From Lachnospiraceae bacterium UBA7110 (GTDB lineage: Bacteria > Bacillota > Clostridia > Lachnospirales > Lachnospiraceae), in assembly GCA_002492295.1 (NCBI GenBank), contig DKYC01000123.1, positions 1-16,204 on the forward strand: 16,204 nucleotides of DNA, read 5' to 3'. Under the pieces are notes generated by a model. That model worked only from the letters and a program-made list of their open reading frames with translations, had not been told where the DNA came from and did not search any database. Each line of letters starts with the position of its first letter. The first letter of the stretch is position 1. A program made the translations under genes and the position numbers. Below, one piece after another: positions 1-7,357 of the stretch.

Positions 1-186
1 ATTAATAATGGTTATACTAGTATCTTTACGGGAAACACTATGCACTTTTGTCAGGACATATACGACTTCGGCAATTACTTCTAATGTGTAAATAATCTTC
101 TGCGTTTCCCGTATTCTCTGAAGCTCCAGTATCTTTTGTTCGTCATCACCCATAATACAACGTATCATAGTGTTTGCATCAGCCAT
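1..186 (-). CDS. PIN-domain toxin of a type II toxin-antitoxin pair (partial, C-terminus beyond window)
   Basis: The visible 62 residues begin MADANTMIRCIMGDDE and later read YTLEVIAEVVYVLTKV. This is the usual start of a PIN nuclease: a first acidic residue in the ADAN strand and a second in the EVIAEVVYVL helix. In this family these help bind Mg2+ for RNA cleavage. The ATG at 184-186 overlaps the last 8 bases of the upstream antitoxin frame, a translational-coupling arrangement typical of such pairs. The gene runs off the left edge with no stop. The target RNA cannot be told from sequence. Identity as a PIN protein is fairly sure from the N-terminus and context; activity is not, because the C-terminal acidic residues are not visible. 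Confidence 0.75.
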   Translation of the reverse strand, partial: MADANTMIRCIMGDDEQKILELQRIRETQKIIYTLEVIAEVVYVLTKVHSVSRKDTSITIIN

Positions 187-397
187 TACCATGTTTTTCC
201 ACCATAGCACGTTCAAATGCCCCTTCTTCTAAAATCCTTTTTTCCGGATTGGCATACTCTGACAAAATTCCAACGGGAAGGTCATCAAATATATCTTCCT
301 CATCAATAAACGTTACAATTACTTTCTGCTTTGTTTTAGGCGCTGCTTCTAAAAGCTGTACTGTATTACCATCATAATAACCGGCAACTTCCTTCAT
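179..397 (-). CDS. antitoxin partner of the PIN toxin
   Basis: A 72-residue protein starting MKEVAGYYDGNTVQLLE and continuing KQKVIVTFIDEED. The pattern 'YYDG...vqLLE...kVIVTFID' is a short beta-rich N-terminus common in small antitoxins encoded just before PIN toxins. The acidic C-terminal half (EEDIFDDLPVG to EEGAFERAMVEKH) probably wraps the toxin. I chose the ATG at 395-397 because a GGAGGAG ribosome site sits a few bases upstream; the longer open frame to 574 runs into the permease gene and has no ribosome site. A TATAAT box at 452-457 suggests a private promoter, but its -35 is poor. It lies 77 bp downstream of the ABC permease. As in other type II systems it would neutralise the toxin and repress the pair; that is inferred from family. 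Confidence 0.75.
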   Translation of the reverse strand: MKEVAGYYDGNTVQLLEAAPKTKQKVIVTFIDEEDIFDDLPVGILSEYANPEKRILEEGAFERAMVEKHGNG

Positions 398-474
398 TGT
401 TTCTCCTCCATTCTCCTGCAATGTCCGTTCATTCCACAAAAATATATTATTATTATAAACGATTTGGGCAATAA

Positions 475-1116
475 TTAAAACTCCCTCTTCTCCATAATCC
501 GAACTGCCCACCGGTAAAAAACAAGCATCAGCGCAAGCAACACAACGATGGCTCCTGCTGCTACAGCGTTCCAATCCAAGCCTAATTCCAAAAAGTTTAC
601 CCCATACTCAAATTCAATATAAACAATGGAACAAAATACACCAATAATTACAACAACAATCGTCGTAACAATCCCGCTTCTTTCCGCAAATTTTAATTTC
701 AATGGTATTTGAAGCGATATCAGAAAATATACAAAAACTAAATATGCCGCGCAAATGACCAATTTAACCCCGAAATCTCCGCCATCCTTTCTCCATATCA
801 TTATGTCAAAGAGAAAGCACGCCGCCACCAAAAGAATCCACGTAACGGTTGTAATGAGAAATCCGAATACATATTTTTCACGCACATAATCATTTCTCCG
901 AATCGGCAAAGTGAGCAAAAACGGCATTCCATTTTCATACTCGTCGTAGGTAATGGTAGTGAGTGAAAACATTGCAATCATCAGCGTTCCGAAGCCGACC
1001 GCCCATTCCATATTGAATGTACCTAACTGATAAACCGTGTAACCCACAATGAATACCAATAAGAAAATCCCGCGCTTTTTCAATAAATTAAAATCTTTGA
1101 TTAGTAACCCTTTCAT
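475..1116 (-). CDS. ABC-2 type transporter permease
   Basis: A 213-residue integral membrane protein beginning MKGLLIKDFNLLKKRG, the short amphipathic lead-in typical of ABC-2 permeases. About six hydrophobic segments follow (near residues 15-32, 38-56, 88-108, 118-137, 148-167 and 183-202). The loop 'TYDEYENGMPFLLTLPIRRNDYVREKYVFG' (about 57-86) is the coupling region of this family, where sorting of the 'TLPI(R/S)R' type is seen. It is encoded after an ABC ATPase and a YtrA-type GntR regulator, so it is probably the membrane half of an exporter or a cell-envelope stress transporter. The substrate is unknown. The ribosome site (AAAGGAG) straddles the end of a 30-bp direct repeat. Related operons often carry two permeases; only one is intact here. 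Confidence 0.85.
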   Translation of the reverse strand: MKGLLIKDFNLLKKRGIFLLVFIVGYTVYQLGTFNMEWAVGFGTLMIAMFSLTTITYDEYENGMPFLLTLPIRRNDYVREKYVFGFLITTVTWILLVAACFLFDIMIWRKDGGDFGVKLVICAAYLVFVYFLISLQIPLKLKFAERSGIVTTIVVVIIGVFCSIVYIEFEYGVNFLELGLDWNAVAAGAIVVLLALMLVFYRWAVRIMEKREF

Positions 1117-1129
1117 AATAACCTAGCTC

Positions 1130-1224
1130 CTTTCTTAACCAGTAAATTTGCACATTAAGGCTCCTGCTCTCCATCCAGTTCGTCATCCTGCTCACTTTCT
1201 TAACCAGTAAATTTGCACATTAAG
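1130..1224 (-). repeat. 30-bp exact direct repeat flanking a possible gene remnant
   Basis: Two identical 30-bp copies lie at 1130-1159 and 1195-1224, 65 bp apart. On the minus strand each runs from CTTAATGTGC through TTTACTGG to TTAAGAAAG. The copy next to the permease completes its ribosome site (AAAG+GAG). The other is followed by TGAGCAGG and then by a short open frame (1155-1199, minus) encoding the acidic string ESEQDDELDGEQEP. That frame stops inside the second repeat. It resembles the tail of a lost gene. Confidence 0.8.
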
Positions 1225-1241
1225 TACACTTTTCACTGTCG

Positions 1242-2081
1242 TCATTTCTGTAAAAACATTCTCATCATCAAATCCAAACTTCCGTTCTCAATCACGATAT
1301 CCGGATAATTTTCCAAATAGAACTGCTTTTGATTGGTGATGCAATTATATCCAAAATCCGCCTCATAGCTTTTTAGAATATATGTTTTATCCAACTTCTC
1401 AAACTGACTGCGCGTCGCCTTAATCAAACCATAGCTGCCCAAAATCACATCTGTGTCCTCGTGCATCACGATCTTACCATTGTCAATCATATAAATATCG
1501 TCACATATTCCCTCCAAATCGCTGGAAATGTGAGAACTGATAAGAATGCTGCGCTCCTCTGTCTTCATATAATCCTGCAGCATCTCCAAAATCTCATCAC
1601 GCACAATTACATCAAGTCCTACCGTCGGCTCGTCAAGCAACAAAAGCTCCGCATTATGTGATAGTGCTGTCAGAATTTGCAGCTTGCGTTTCATTCCCGT
1701 CGAAAAGTCCTTAATATTTTTCTTAATCGGCAATCCCATGCGCTCACATTCCGACACGAATTTCTCTTTGGAAAAATCCTTGTACATCGCCGCAAGCATC
1801 GGCACATAATCCTTAATCGTAAGGTACCCGCAAAACCCCGAATCTGCAAGCACCGTGCCAATCCGCTCCCTATCCTTCGCCGAAAGTATCCTTCCGTCTT
1901 CTCCAAACAGCTCCACGCTTCCGCCGTCAATTCTGATTAACCCAAGCATTGCCTTAAACGCCGTCGTTTTCCCCGCTCCGTTTCTGCCGATAATCCCGGT
2001 CACCTGCCCTTTGGGTATTTCCATTGAACAGTCTAAGCAAAAATCATTGTATTGTTTTTTTACATTTTCTAATTTAACCAT
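1242..2081 (-). CDS. ABC transporter ATP-binding protein (YtrB-like)
   Basis: A 279-residue cytoplasmic ATPase that would power the neighbouring permease. The motifs are in order: Walker A GRNGAGKTT (about 32-40), signature FSTGM (126-130, a variant of LSGGQ), Walker B LLLLDEP with catalytic Glu at about 151, the D-loop GLD, and the switch His in SSHISSD (about 184). The usual Q-loop glutamine is not obvious: the region reads GTVLADSGFCGYLT, as in several ATPases of GntR-linked exporters. About 70 residues follow the ATPase core and form a family-specific C-terminal domain. It lies 54 bp after the GntR regulator and 125 bp before the permease, in one operon. The transported substrate is not identifiable. 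Confidence 0.9.
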   Translation of the reverse strand: MVKLENVKKQYNDFCLDCSMEIPKGQVTGIIGRNGAGKTTAFKAMLGLIRIDGGSVELFGEDGRILSAKDRERIGTVLADSGFCGYLTIKDYVPMLAAMYKDFSKEKFVSECERMGLPIKKNIKDFSTGMKRKLQILTALSHNAELLLLDEPTVGLDVIVRDEILEMLQDYMKTEERSILISSHISSDLEGICDDIYMIDNGKIVMHEDTDVILGSYGLIKATRSQFEKLDKTYILKSYEADFGYNCITNQKQFYLENYPDIVIENGSLDLMMRMFLQK

Positions 2082-2135
2082 TGTAATCCCCCATTTCCGT
2101 CAAGACCTGACACTTTTCTTTTTCTGCCAAAAATA

Positions 2136-2510
2136 TTAACTATCGAAAAGAATAATTTCAAACATTTCCCGAATATCATCATTTCCCAGACCGCAGCTTC
2201 TTGCCTTCCTTATTGCACCCTCAAACTCCGCCTCCACTTCCTTCTTGCTCTCCTCTAAAATCTGTGCCTGGTTTGCGCAAGTCACAAAGCTGCCCTTTCC
2301 GTGCACTGTAACGATAAACCCCTCCGCCTCAAGCTGGTCATACGCCTTTTTCACTGTCAGCGCGCTCACCTTCAAATCCTTTGCCAATGTCCTGACCGAC
2401 GGCAGCATCGTTTCCTCCAATAGCTCACCATGCACTATTTTATCCTTAATCCGCTCTACAATCTGCTCGTAAATCGGCTGCATGGCGTTATGGTTAATGA
2501 TTAGGTTCAT
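2136..2510 (-). CDS. GntR-family transcriptional regulator, YtrA subfamily
   Basis: A 124-residue repressor-type protein. Residues 11-75 form the GntR winged helix: 'PIYEQIVERIKDKIVHGEL', then 'LPSVRTLAKDLKVSALTVKKAYDQLEAEG' and the wing 'FIVTVHGKGSFV'. Only about 45 residues follow, too few for a ligand domain of the FadR or HutC type. The short helical tail is characteristic of YtrA members, which usually dimerise through it and regulate adjacent ABC transporter genes. It is the first gene of its operon. A GGGGG ribosome site lies 7 bases before the ATG, and the promoter just upstream is packed with inverted repeats ending in AACAGT, so autoregulation is very likely. The signal sensed is unknown. 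Confidence 0.93.
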   Translation of the reverse strand: MNLIINHNAMQPIYEQIVERIKDKIVHGELLEETMLPSVRTLAKDLKVSALTVKKAYDQLEAEGFIVTVHGKGSFVTCANQAQILEESKKEVEAEFEGAIRKARSCGLGNDDIREMFEIILFDS

Positions 2511-2530
2511 CTAAATCCCCCTTTCTTTAT

Positions 2531-2579
2531 AAACAGTATATAACAGTATGGAACTGTTGTCAACTGTTTTATACTGTTT
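2531..2579 (-). promoter_or_regulatory. promoter of the GntR-ABC operon with nested palindromic operator
   Basis: On the minus strand TTGACA (2558-2563) is separated by exactly 17 bases from TATACT (2535-2540), a near-consensus sigma-A promoter. The spacer holds a perfect inverted repeat AACAGT-N5-ACTGTT (2542-2558) that overlaps the first base of the -35. An outer perfect 10-bp inverted repeat pairs 2531-2540 with 2570-2579 (AAACAGTATA / TATACTGTTT) and covers the -10. A further AACAGTT half-site lies at 2562-2568. A repressor bound here would block polymerase; the adjacent GntR protein is the obvious candidate. Confidence 0.88.
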
Positions 2580-2638
2580 AATCAGGAGTCTGTACCACTT
2601 TTTTGGCTGACACGTTTCCTTTGGGCGCCGTGCACGTC

Positions 2639-2669
2639 AAAAAACGGCACAGCCAACGCCATACCGTTT
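2639..2669 (-). terminator. possible intrinsic terminator after the LuxR-type gene
   Basis: The minus strand reads AAACGG (2664-2669), a 16-base loop that can pair weakly within itself, then CCGTTT running into a six-T tract. The site is 19 bp after the LuxR gene's stop and before the next operon's promoter, where a terminator is expected. The stem is short, so this is tentative. Confidence 0.4.
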
Positions 2670-2687
2670 CCAAAAATCCAAATTACT

Positions 2688-3311
2688 TTACTTCTCTTTT
2701 TTGTCAAAAGCCATCCGCACCAGTTCTTCACGTCTGCTTGCGCCCGTCTTTTCAAAAATATTGGAAATATGCTTTTTCACCGTCGCCTCGGAAATAAACA
2801 ATACCCCCGCTATCTCACCATTGGACTTCCCTTCCGCAATCAGTCCCACAATCTCAAGCTCACGCTTTGTCAACCCAAACTCCCGAAACCGCTGCGTCGA
2901 ATCCGGCTCCTCCCGCACAGCCACATTCTTCTGTATATCCTGCACAGCTGCCGTTCCTTCATGCTTCTCCGAAAAAATAATCTGCATGCAAAAACCATAC
3001 AGCAACGGTCGAAAGCTCATCGCAATATCGTTCCAAAATGTTTCACTACTCGCACTGTTCTGCAATCCCACAAACATCAGCAGAAGTGTCTGTATCAGCC
3101 CCGCCTCTATCGCCTTTCTGCCAAAAATATAACAGAGCTCTCTACGGTCAATGCCTTTCTCGCAAAAAGGAACCGTCAAAACCGCCGTGCCAAGCACGAA
3201 AAGAAGAAAAAGCCTGATATCAAACAGCTTCAGCAGATTAAAATCAAGCGCCGCAGCAAGAATAAGGATATACAGAATAATTGAAAGGGAAACCTGCCAT
3301 TTTCTCTTCAT
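2688..3311 (-). CDS. membrane-anchored LuxR-type HTH transcriptional regulator
   Basis: About 207 residues. The N-terminal ~115 residues hold three or four hydrophobic segments (about 8-25, 33-50, 67-84 and 97-113). A charged linker leads to a C-terminal LuxR/FixJ helix-turn-helix: 'FGLTKRELEIVGLIAEGKSNGEIAGVLFISEATVKKHISNIFEKTGASRREELV'. There is no receiver or autoinducer domain, so this is a one-component regulator whose DNA-binding domain is tethered to the membrane. Two ATGs lie in tandem; GGAGG is 3 bases from the first (3314) and 6 from the second (3311), so I prefer the second. It starts about 25 bp after the four-helix membrane protein, and the two are probably co-expressed and functionally linked. 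The target genes and signal are unknown. Confidence 0.85.
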   Translation of the reverse strand: MKRKWQVSLSIILYILILAAALDFNLLKLFDIRLFLLFVLGTAVLTVPFCEKGIDRRELCYIFGRKAIEAGLIQTLLLMFVGLQNSASSETFWNDIAMSFRPLLYGFCMQIIFSEKHEGTAAVQDIQKNVAVREEPDSTQRFREFGLTKRELEIVGLIAEGKSNGEIAGVLFISEATVKKHISNIFEKTGASRREELVRMAFDKKEK

Positions 3312-3338
3312 CATTATCCTCCATTTCGCTTTTTCTCC

Positions 3339-3884
3339 TTATTCTGACTGCTTCATATCCGCAATCTCACTCTCCTGCCGCACAGTCTGCCTTGCACTGT
3401 CCGCTGCATTGACATTTTCTTCACAAAGTTCGTTCAACCGTATCCTAAGCCTTGTACGCAGCGGCAGCAAAATAATGGTTACCATTGACGCATAGCACAG
3501 CGGAATAGATCCGACTGCAGTATACTTCAGTGCAAGCGACACGGTCAAATCGCCCGAAATCTGCAAAAAGGTGTTCATTGTCGGTACTAAAAAAGCGAAA
3601 ATCCCCGCAGCCCAAAAAACCTTCATCACAAACGACACCGCCTCCAATGCACGCAAAAGTTCCGCACGTTTCGCCGGCTTCTTCACCTTTGCGCCAAGCC
3701 GGAACGCATTGTTGAAATCCTTCATCACCCCCGCAATTATCATCATCGGCAGCACAAGCAAAGCAAGCGTGATAATCGACGGCATATCAATAAAATAGAT
3801 AATGCTGCCAAGTCCGCCGCCCGTGCAGAAAACCATAAAAAGAATACACAATGCCAAGAACACTAAAATCGATAATAAGTACAT
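3339..3884 (-). CDS. four-helix membrane protein, MotA/ExbB-like in layout
   Basis: About 181 residues with four predicted membrane helices (about 2-20, 35-55, 83-105 and 118-145) and a charged C-terminal tail. The segment 'GGGLGSIIYFIDMPSIITL' resembles the 'GG.l..fiD.PSlliv.gG' motif between the first two helices of MotA-type proton channel subunits. The cytoplasmic loop after helix 2 (MKDFNNAFRLGAKVKKPAKRAELLRALE) also fits that plan. The resemblance is by eye; no MotB- or ExbD-like partner is present. I prefer the ATG at 3884 over the one at 3893, because AGGAGG is 10 bases from the former and only one base from the latter. It precedes the membrane-anchored LuxR regulator and may act as its sensor or partner. 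Confidence 0.6.
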   Translation of the reverse strand: MYLLSILVFLALCILFMVFCTGGGLGSIIYFIDMPSIITLALLVLPMMIIAGVMKDFNNAFRLGAKVKKPAKRAELLRALEAVSFVMKVFWAAGIFAFLVPTMNTFLQISGDLTVSLALKYTAVGSIPLCYASMVTIILLPLRTRLRIRLNELCEENVNAADSARQTVRQESEIADMKQSE

Positions 3885-3944
3885 AATAATCATTCCTCCT
3901 TTTCACCTCACCGTGGAAAATAATATTTACAAGCTTGTTACCTG

Positions 3945-3973
3945 ATTTTAGCATTCCCGTATCGTATATTCCA
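3945..3973 (-). promoter_or_regulatory. weak candidate promoter before the MotA-like gene
   Basis: The minus strand has an extended -10, TGC-TAAAAT (3945-3953). At a 17-base spacing lies only a poor -35, TGGAAT (3968-3973). It sits in the 130-bp gap after GH42, where a new transcription unit could start. Visual match only. Confidence 0.25.
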
Positions 3974-4016
3974 TACATCTAAAGTCGTATTTTCGGTAGT
4001 AACCATAGGATTATTC

Positions 4017-6014
4017 CTATACAACCGATTGTTTTTTGCGCTTTACAAACAGCTGCACCTCAAACGGACGCAGAAATTCCTCCTGCTCACCCTCAATCAT
4101 TTCATATCGGTCATGCAAATGGTAAACCTGCTCGTCATCCGTATGGTTAATCACAAAAAGCCAGATTTTATCCTGCGACTCCCGCGTCATCATCTCCACG
4201 TCGTCCGCCGCCGTACCAAGCGTTGCAACCTCGCTGCGCCGCTCAAAATAGGCAAGCAAATCCTCCATCAGCTCCTCATCCGGCTCCGTTCCGACATACC
4301 ACGCAATCCCGTCCCCGTACACGTTCTCCGTAATCGCAGGTGATTGTTTATAAAAACCCGTCGAATATTCCGCAAGGCAGCTCGCCCCCTGCAGCTCAAT
4401 AATATCGCACCATTTCTTAATTACATACTCTTTTTTCCCATAAAGTACGCCGCCTGTCGTCTCATTCAGGCAATCATACTCCGATATGGTAATCCCACAA
4501 AGTTCACCGAGCCGTCCCGGAAGCTCCCTGTCCGTCATACAACGGTTTTCCGCATCCTTCACGCCTGTGCGCATGGTCAGCACCAAATGCCCGCCATTCT
4601 CCACATAATCAAAATAATGCTGTTCCAATTGGGGTGTCATTAAAAACTGCAGCGGCGCAACCACCAGCTTATACCCTGACAAATCATCCGTATCCTGTAC
4701 AAAATCCACGGGGATTTTCTTCTCATAAAACGCCCTGTAATACTTATAAAGCTCCTTGACGTATGTAAGCTTTGGATGGTGCGGCTGTATCTGAAACGCA
4801 TAATTCTGCCGGAAATTGTGCACAATCGCCACTTCGGGCTTTGGCATACTTCCCTCAAAGTCATCCATATATGATGAAAACGTTTCCGTCAACCGCTTCA
4901 GTTCGTTATAAATCCGTCCCGGTTTTCCGCTGTGTCCTAAAATACCATGCCAAAACTGCTCTGTCCCCACGGCACAGGTACGCCATCGGAAAAAAACAAC
5001 CGCATCCGCCCCGTGCGCCACAGACTGGATTGCCCATGCCGACAGCTGACCCGGCTTTGGCTGCCTGCCCATAATCCCCCAGCCTGCCATTCCCGACTGC
5101 TGTTCCATAATCCAAAACGGCTGCTTTTTATAGCTGCGCACCACATCATGCGCCGCTGCCGCCTGGTACAAAGGTTCCTGCGGTTTCTCATGCCAATACC
5201 CCGCAGGATATACATCGTTCGAAACAAAATCCAGCAACTCGCCCAAATCATAATAATTAACCTTATCGTCAAAACACATATAATTATGCGTGATAAAATG
5301 ATTCGGGCACTTTTTACGGATAATATCCGCCTGCCATTTTGCAAAATCCACAATCAAATCAGAGCAGAAACACTTCCAGTCCAGCATTGCGGACGGATTT
5401 TCACCTGTCACCGTAATCAGCGGTGTGCGTATCTGTGAAAATTTATTGTAGCCCTGACTCCAAAAAGCCGTGCCCCATGCGTCATTCAGCCGTTCAATTT
5501 TTCCATACTTTTTGAGGAGCCATTTTTGGAAATTCAGACGGCAGGAACCACACATGCACAAATCCGCATGCGAATTCCCAAGCTCATTATCAATCTGCCA
5601 CCCAATAACGCCGGGATTATCCGCAAATTTTTCCGATATTGCTGTCACAAACCGCTTCACATGCTCACGGTATGTCTTATTGGACTGGCAGCAATGATGC
5701 CTTCCGCCAAAAAATCTACGCCTTCCCTCCCGGTCAACCGGCTGTATCTCGGGATTCTTTTCAATAATCCACGCAGGCGGCGCCGCTGTGGGTGTTCCAA
5801 GAATGGTCTTAATCCCATATTGATTTAGTAAATTTACTGCTTCCTCAAGCCACGCAAAGCGAAATACCCCCTCCTGCGGCTCCATCTGAAACCAGGAAAA
5901 TTCCGCCATGCGCACTACCTGCACGCCCATTTCCTTCATCAATTGCGCATCCGTTTCCCAACGTTCCCGCGGCCAGTGCTCAGGATAATAGTCCACGCCA
6001 AAATGTATCCCCAT
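4017..6014 (-). CDS. beta-galactosidase, glycoside hydrolase family 42
   Basis: A cytoplasmic enzyme of about 665 residues without a signal peptide that releases terminal beta-D-galactose (or alpha-L-arabinose) from short oligosaccharides by a retaining mechanism. The TIM barrel opens with GIHFGVDYYPEHWP. The acid/base Glu is in GWQIDNELG (about E144) and the nucleophile Glu is in PFWIMEQQSG (about E304). Four cysteines, C109, C153, C155 and C158 (CMCGSC), reproduce the spacing of the zinc site known in GH42 enzymes such as the Thermus A4 protein. The trimerisation domain (about 390-590) and a small C-terminal beta domain follow, so the length is normal. Tandem ATGs lie at 6017 and 6014; GGAGG spacing favours the second. 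No sugar transporter is adjacent; the upstream genes are a small membrane protein and a hydrolase. Confidence 0.95.
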   Translation of the reverse strand: MGIHFGVDYYPEHWPRERWETDAQLMKEMGVQVVRMAEFSWFQMEPQEGVFRFAWLEEAVNLLNQYGIKTILGTPTAAPPAWIIEKNPEIQPVDREGRRRFFGGRHHCCQSNKTYREHVKRFVTAISEKFADNPGVIGWQIDNELGNSHADLCMCGSCRLNFQKWLLKKYGKIERLNDAWGTAFWSQGYNKFSQIRTPLITVTGENPSAMLDWKCFCSDLIVDFAKWQADIIRKKCPNHFITHNYMCFDDKVNYYDLGELLDFVSNDVYPAGYWHEKPQEPLYQAAAAHDVVRSYKKQPFWIMEQQSGMAGWGIMGRQPKPGQLSAWAIQSVAHGADAVVFFRWRTCAVGTEQFWHGILGHSGKPGRIYNELKRLTETFSSYMDDFEGSMPKPEVAIVHNFRQNYAFQIQPHHPKLTYVKELYKYYRAFYEKKIPVDFVQDTDDLSGYKLVVAPLQFLMTPQLEQHYFDYVENGGHLVLTMRTGVKDAENRCMTDRELPGRLGELCGITISEYDCLNETTGGVLYGKKEYVIKKWCDIIELQGASCLAEYSTGFYKQSPAITENVYGDGIAWYVGTEPDEELMEDLLAYFERRSEVATLGTAADDVEMMTRESQDKIWLFVINHTDDEQVYHLHDRYEMIEGEQEEFLRPFEVQLFVKRKKQSVV

Positions 6015-6032
6015 CATAATCCTCCCCGTTTC

Positions 6033-6299
6033 CTATCCCCGAAAAAGCGCCAGCAACAGCAAAATTACAAGTGCCGCCGCCACAAATACCACCGGCTTAA
6101 ACCACTTCCAGCGTGCCGTATGGGGTACCTTGTCAAGCACGATATTCAAAAGTCCAAAAAACAAAAACAGCCAAAGCGGCAAAAATCCCTTTACCGCACC
6201 TCTTGCACCTACAATGGTGCATACAAGCAGACTGACTGCCGCACCCAAAAGCGCAATGACTGCCGCAGGATAAATTTTATTGTTTAAGATATTTTTCAA
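6033..6299 (-). CDS. small three-helix membrane protein, unknown function
   Basis: The protein has about 88 residues if translation starts at the TTG at 6297-6299: 'KNILNNKIYPAAVIALLGAAV' then two more hydrophobic segments ('LPLWLFLFFGLLNIVL' and 'FKPVVFVAAALVILLLLALF'). I favour this start because an AGGAGG at 6312-6317 lies 12 bases upstream and the resulting N-terminus is natural. The ATGs further upstream (to 6353) lie deeper inside the hydrolase gene and lack ribosome sites. The gene overlaps the hydrolase stop by about 23 bases, so it is probably translationally coupled to it, and it ends 18 bp before GH42. I do not recognise the family. The membrane topology is clear; the function is not. 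Confidence 0.6.
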   Translation of the reverse strand: MKNILNNKIYPAAVIALLGAAVSLLVCTIVGARGAVKGFLPLWLFLFFGLLNIVLDKVPHTARWKWFKPVVFVAAALVILLLLALFRG

Positions 6300-7314
6300 T
6301 TTCGTCCAAAACCTCCTGTGTTCCCCAAAAATCATTATGACCGATTTCATCAATCGTCACGAAATTGCAGCCCTTCTCATATTGTTCAAAAAGCCTTACA
6401 GAGCTTTCATAGGGCACTTCCTCATCCGCCTTTGAGGCTAAAAGCAACGGCTTTACAGTTACAGTTTGTGCAAATTTTACCGACCTCATCTTAAAGCTTA
6501 CAAGTGCCCTTAACGGACCGTGGAAAATATCCGCATAGCTGTTATATAAATCATATCCGTCTGCATATGGCGCCATCAAAATCAAGCCTGAGGGCTGCCT
6601 TTGGCCTGCAACATAATTTGCCACACCCGTTCCAAGGCTGTATCCCATTAGCGTAATTTTACTCACATCTTCCCTGTTCATCAGACAGTCATACGCACTA
6701 AGTCCCATGCGCTTAAAGCTTTCTTCCGAGGAAACACCCTCGCTGTTTCCATAGCCGGGATAATCAATAAAGGCAAAATGATAGCCGTTAAATATAGAAC
6801 TTACGTTCTCGTTCTCGAGAATCTGAAGCACTCTTCCTGCAGCGTCCTCGTTATTTCCTCCAAAGTAAAGGACCGTAGGCGCACTCCCCTGCACATTATG
6901 CAGAAACCAACCGTGAAGCGTACCATTTGCCGTCTCAAGGGAAAGCTCCTCAACACGTCCGTTTGCCACATATGCACTCAGGCGCTTCTGCGCACGTTCA
7001 TCATGCACAGACGCAAACAGCATTACAGGCGCAAATGCACAGATTGTGGTTGCCAGAAATGCAACAAGTGCAAACAGAATAAATAATTCATTCGCCAAAA
7101 ATTTCTTGGTAAAGCCGACTTTTTCGATTACAAAATCATATACGATTTTAAGAACAAATATCACAACCGCCGCGCCCAAAATAGAAATCCCAAGCGTCCG
7201 CACATTTCTGTTGCCAAAAAGGATAAACCATAATAGTGTCACCGTCACGCTTCCTACAAGCCCTATCAATGCAGATGTCTTAAATTTTTTTAATTTATTT
7301 ATAAGCGTCTTCAT
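6277..7314 (-). CDS. membrane-anchored alpha/beta hydrolase
   Basis: A 345-residue protein. Three N-terminal membrane segments (about 14-34, 41-63 and 77-101) anchor a hydrolase domain from about residue 125. The fold's landmarks are present: FGGNNEDAAG after strand 3 (oxyanion region), DYPGYGNSEG, the nucleophile elbow GYSLGTG with Ser226, the acid in ASKADEEV (Asp297) and the histidine in IGHNDFW (His326). The closest known type is the BEM46/YqiA-like serine hydrolases annotated only as 'alpha/beta hydrolase'. The substrate (acyl ester, peptide or lipid) cannot be inferred. The domain could face either side of the membrane; three helices would place it outside if the N-terminus is inside. 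It follows mtnN by 43 bp and its ribosome site is weak. Confidence 0.88.
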   Translation of the reverse strand: MKTLINKLKKFKTSALIGLVGSVTVTLLWFILFGNRNVRTLGISILGAAVVIFVLKIVYDFVIEKVGFTKKFLANELFILFALVAFLATTICAFAPVMLFASVHDERAQKRLSAYVANGRVEELSLETANGTLHGWFLHNVQGSAPTVLYFGGNNEDAAGRVLQILENENVSSIFNGYHFAFIDYPGYGNSEGVSSEESFKRMGLSAYDCLMNREDVSKITLMGYSLGTGVANYVAGQRQPSGLILMAPYADGYDLYNSYADIFHGPLRALVSFKMRSVKFAQTVTVKPLLLASKADEEVPYESSVRLFEQYEKGCNFVTIDEIGHNDFWGTQEVLDEIEKYLKQ

Positions 7315-7357
7315 TTTTTATTTTATAAACCATATGCCTTTCTCAGTCTGCACAAAT

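Noticed and set aside
3787..3978. A 63-codon frame upstream of and overlapping the MotA-like gene.
   Set aside because: It has no ribosome site and mostly shadows the membrane protein in another frame; the intergenic part shows no protein character.
4005..4020. ATAGGA-TTAT-TCCTAT palindrome over the GH42 stop codon.
   Set aside because: It is AT-rich and short with no T-tract, so it is a poor terminator. It could be an operator but nothing else supports that.
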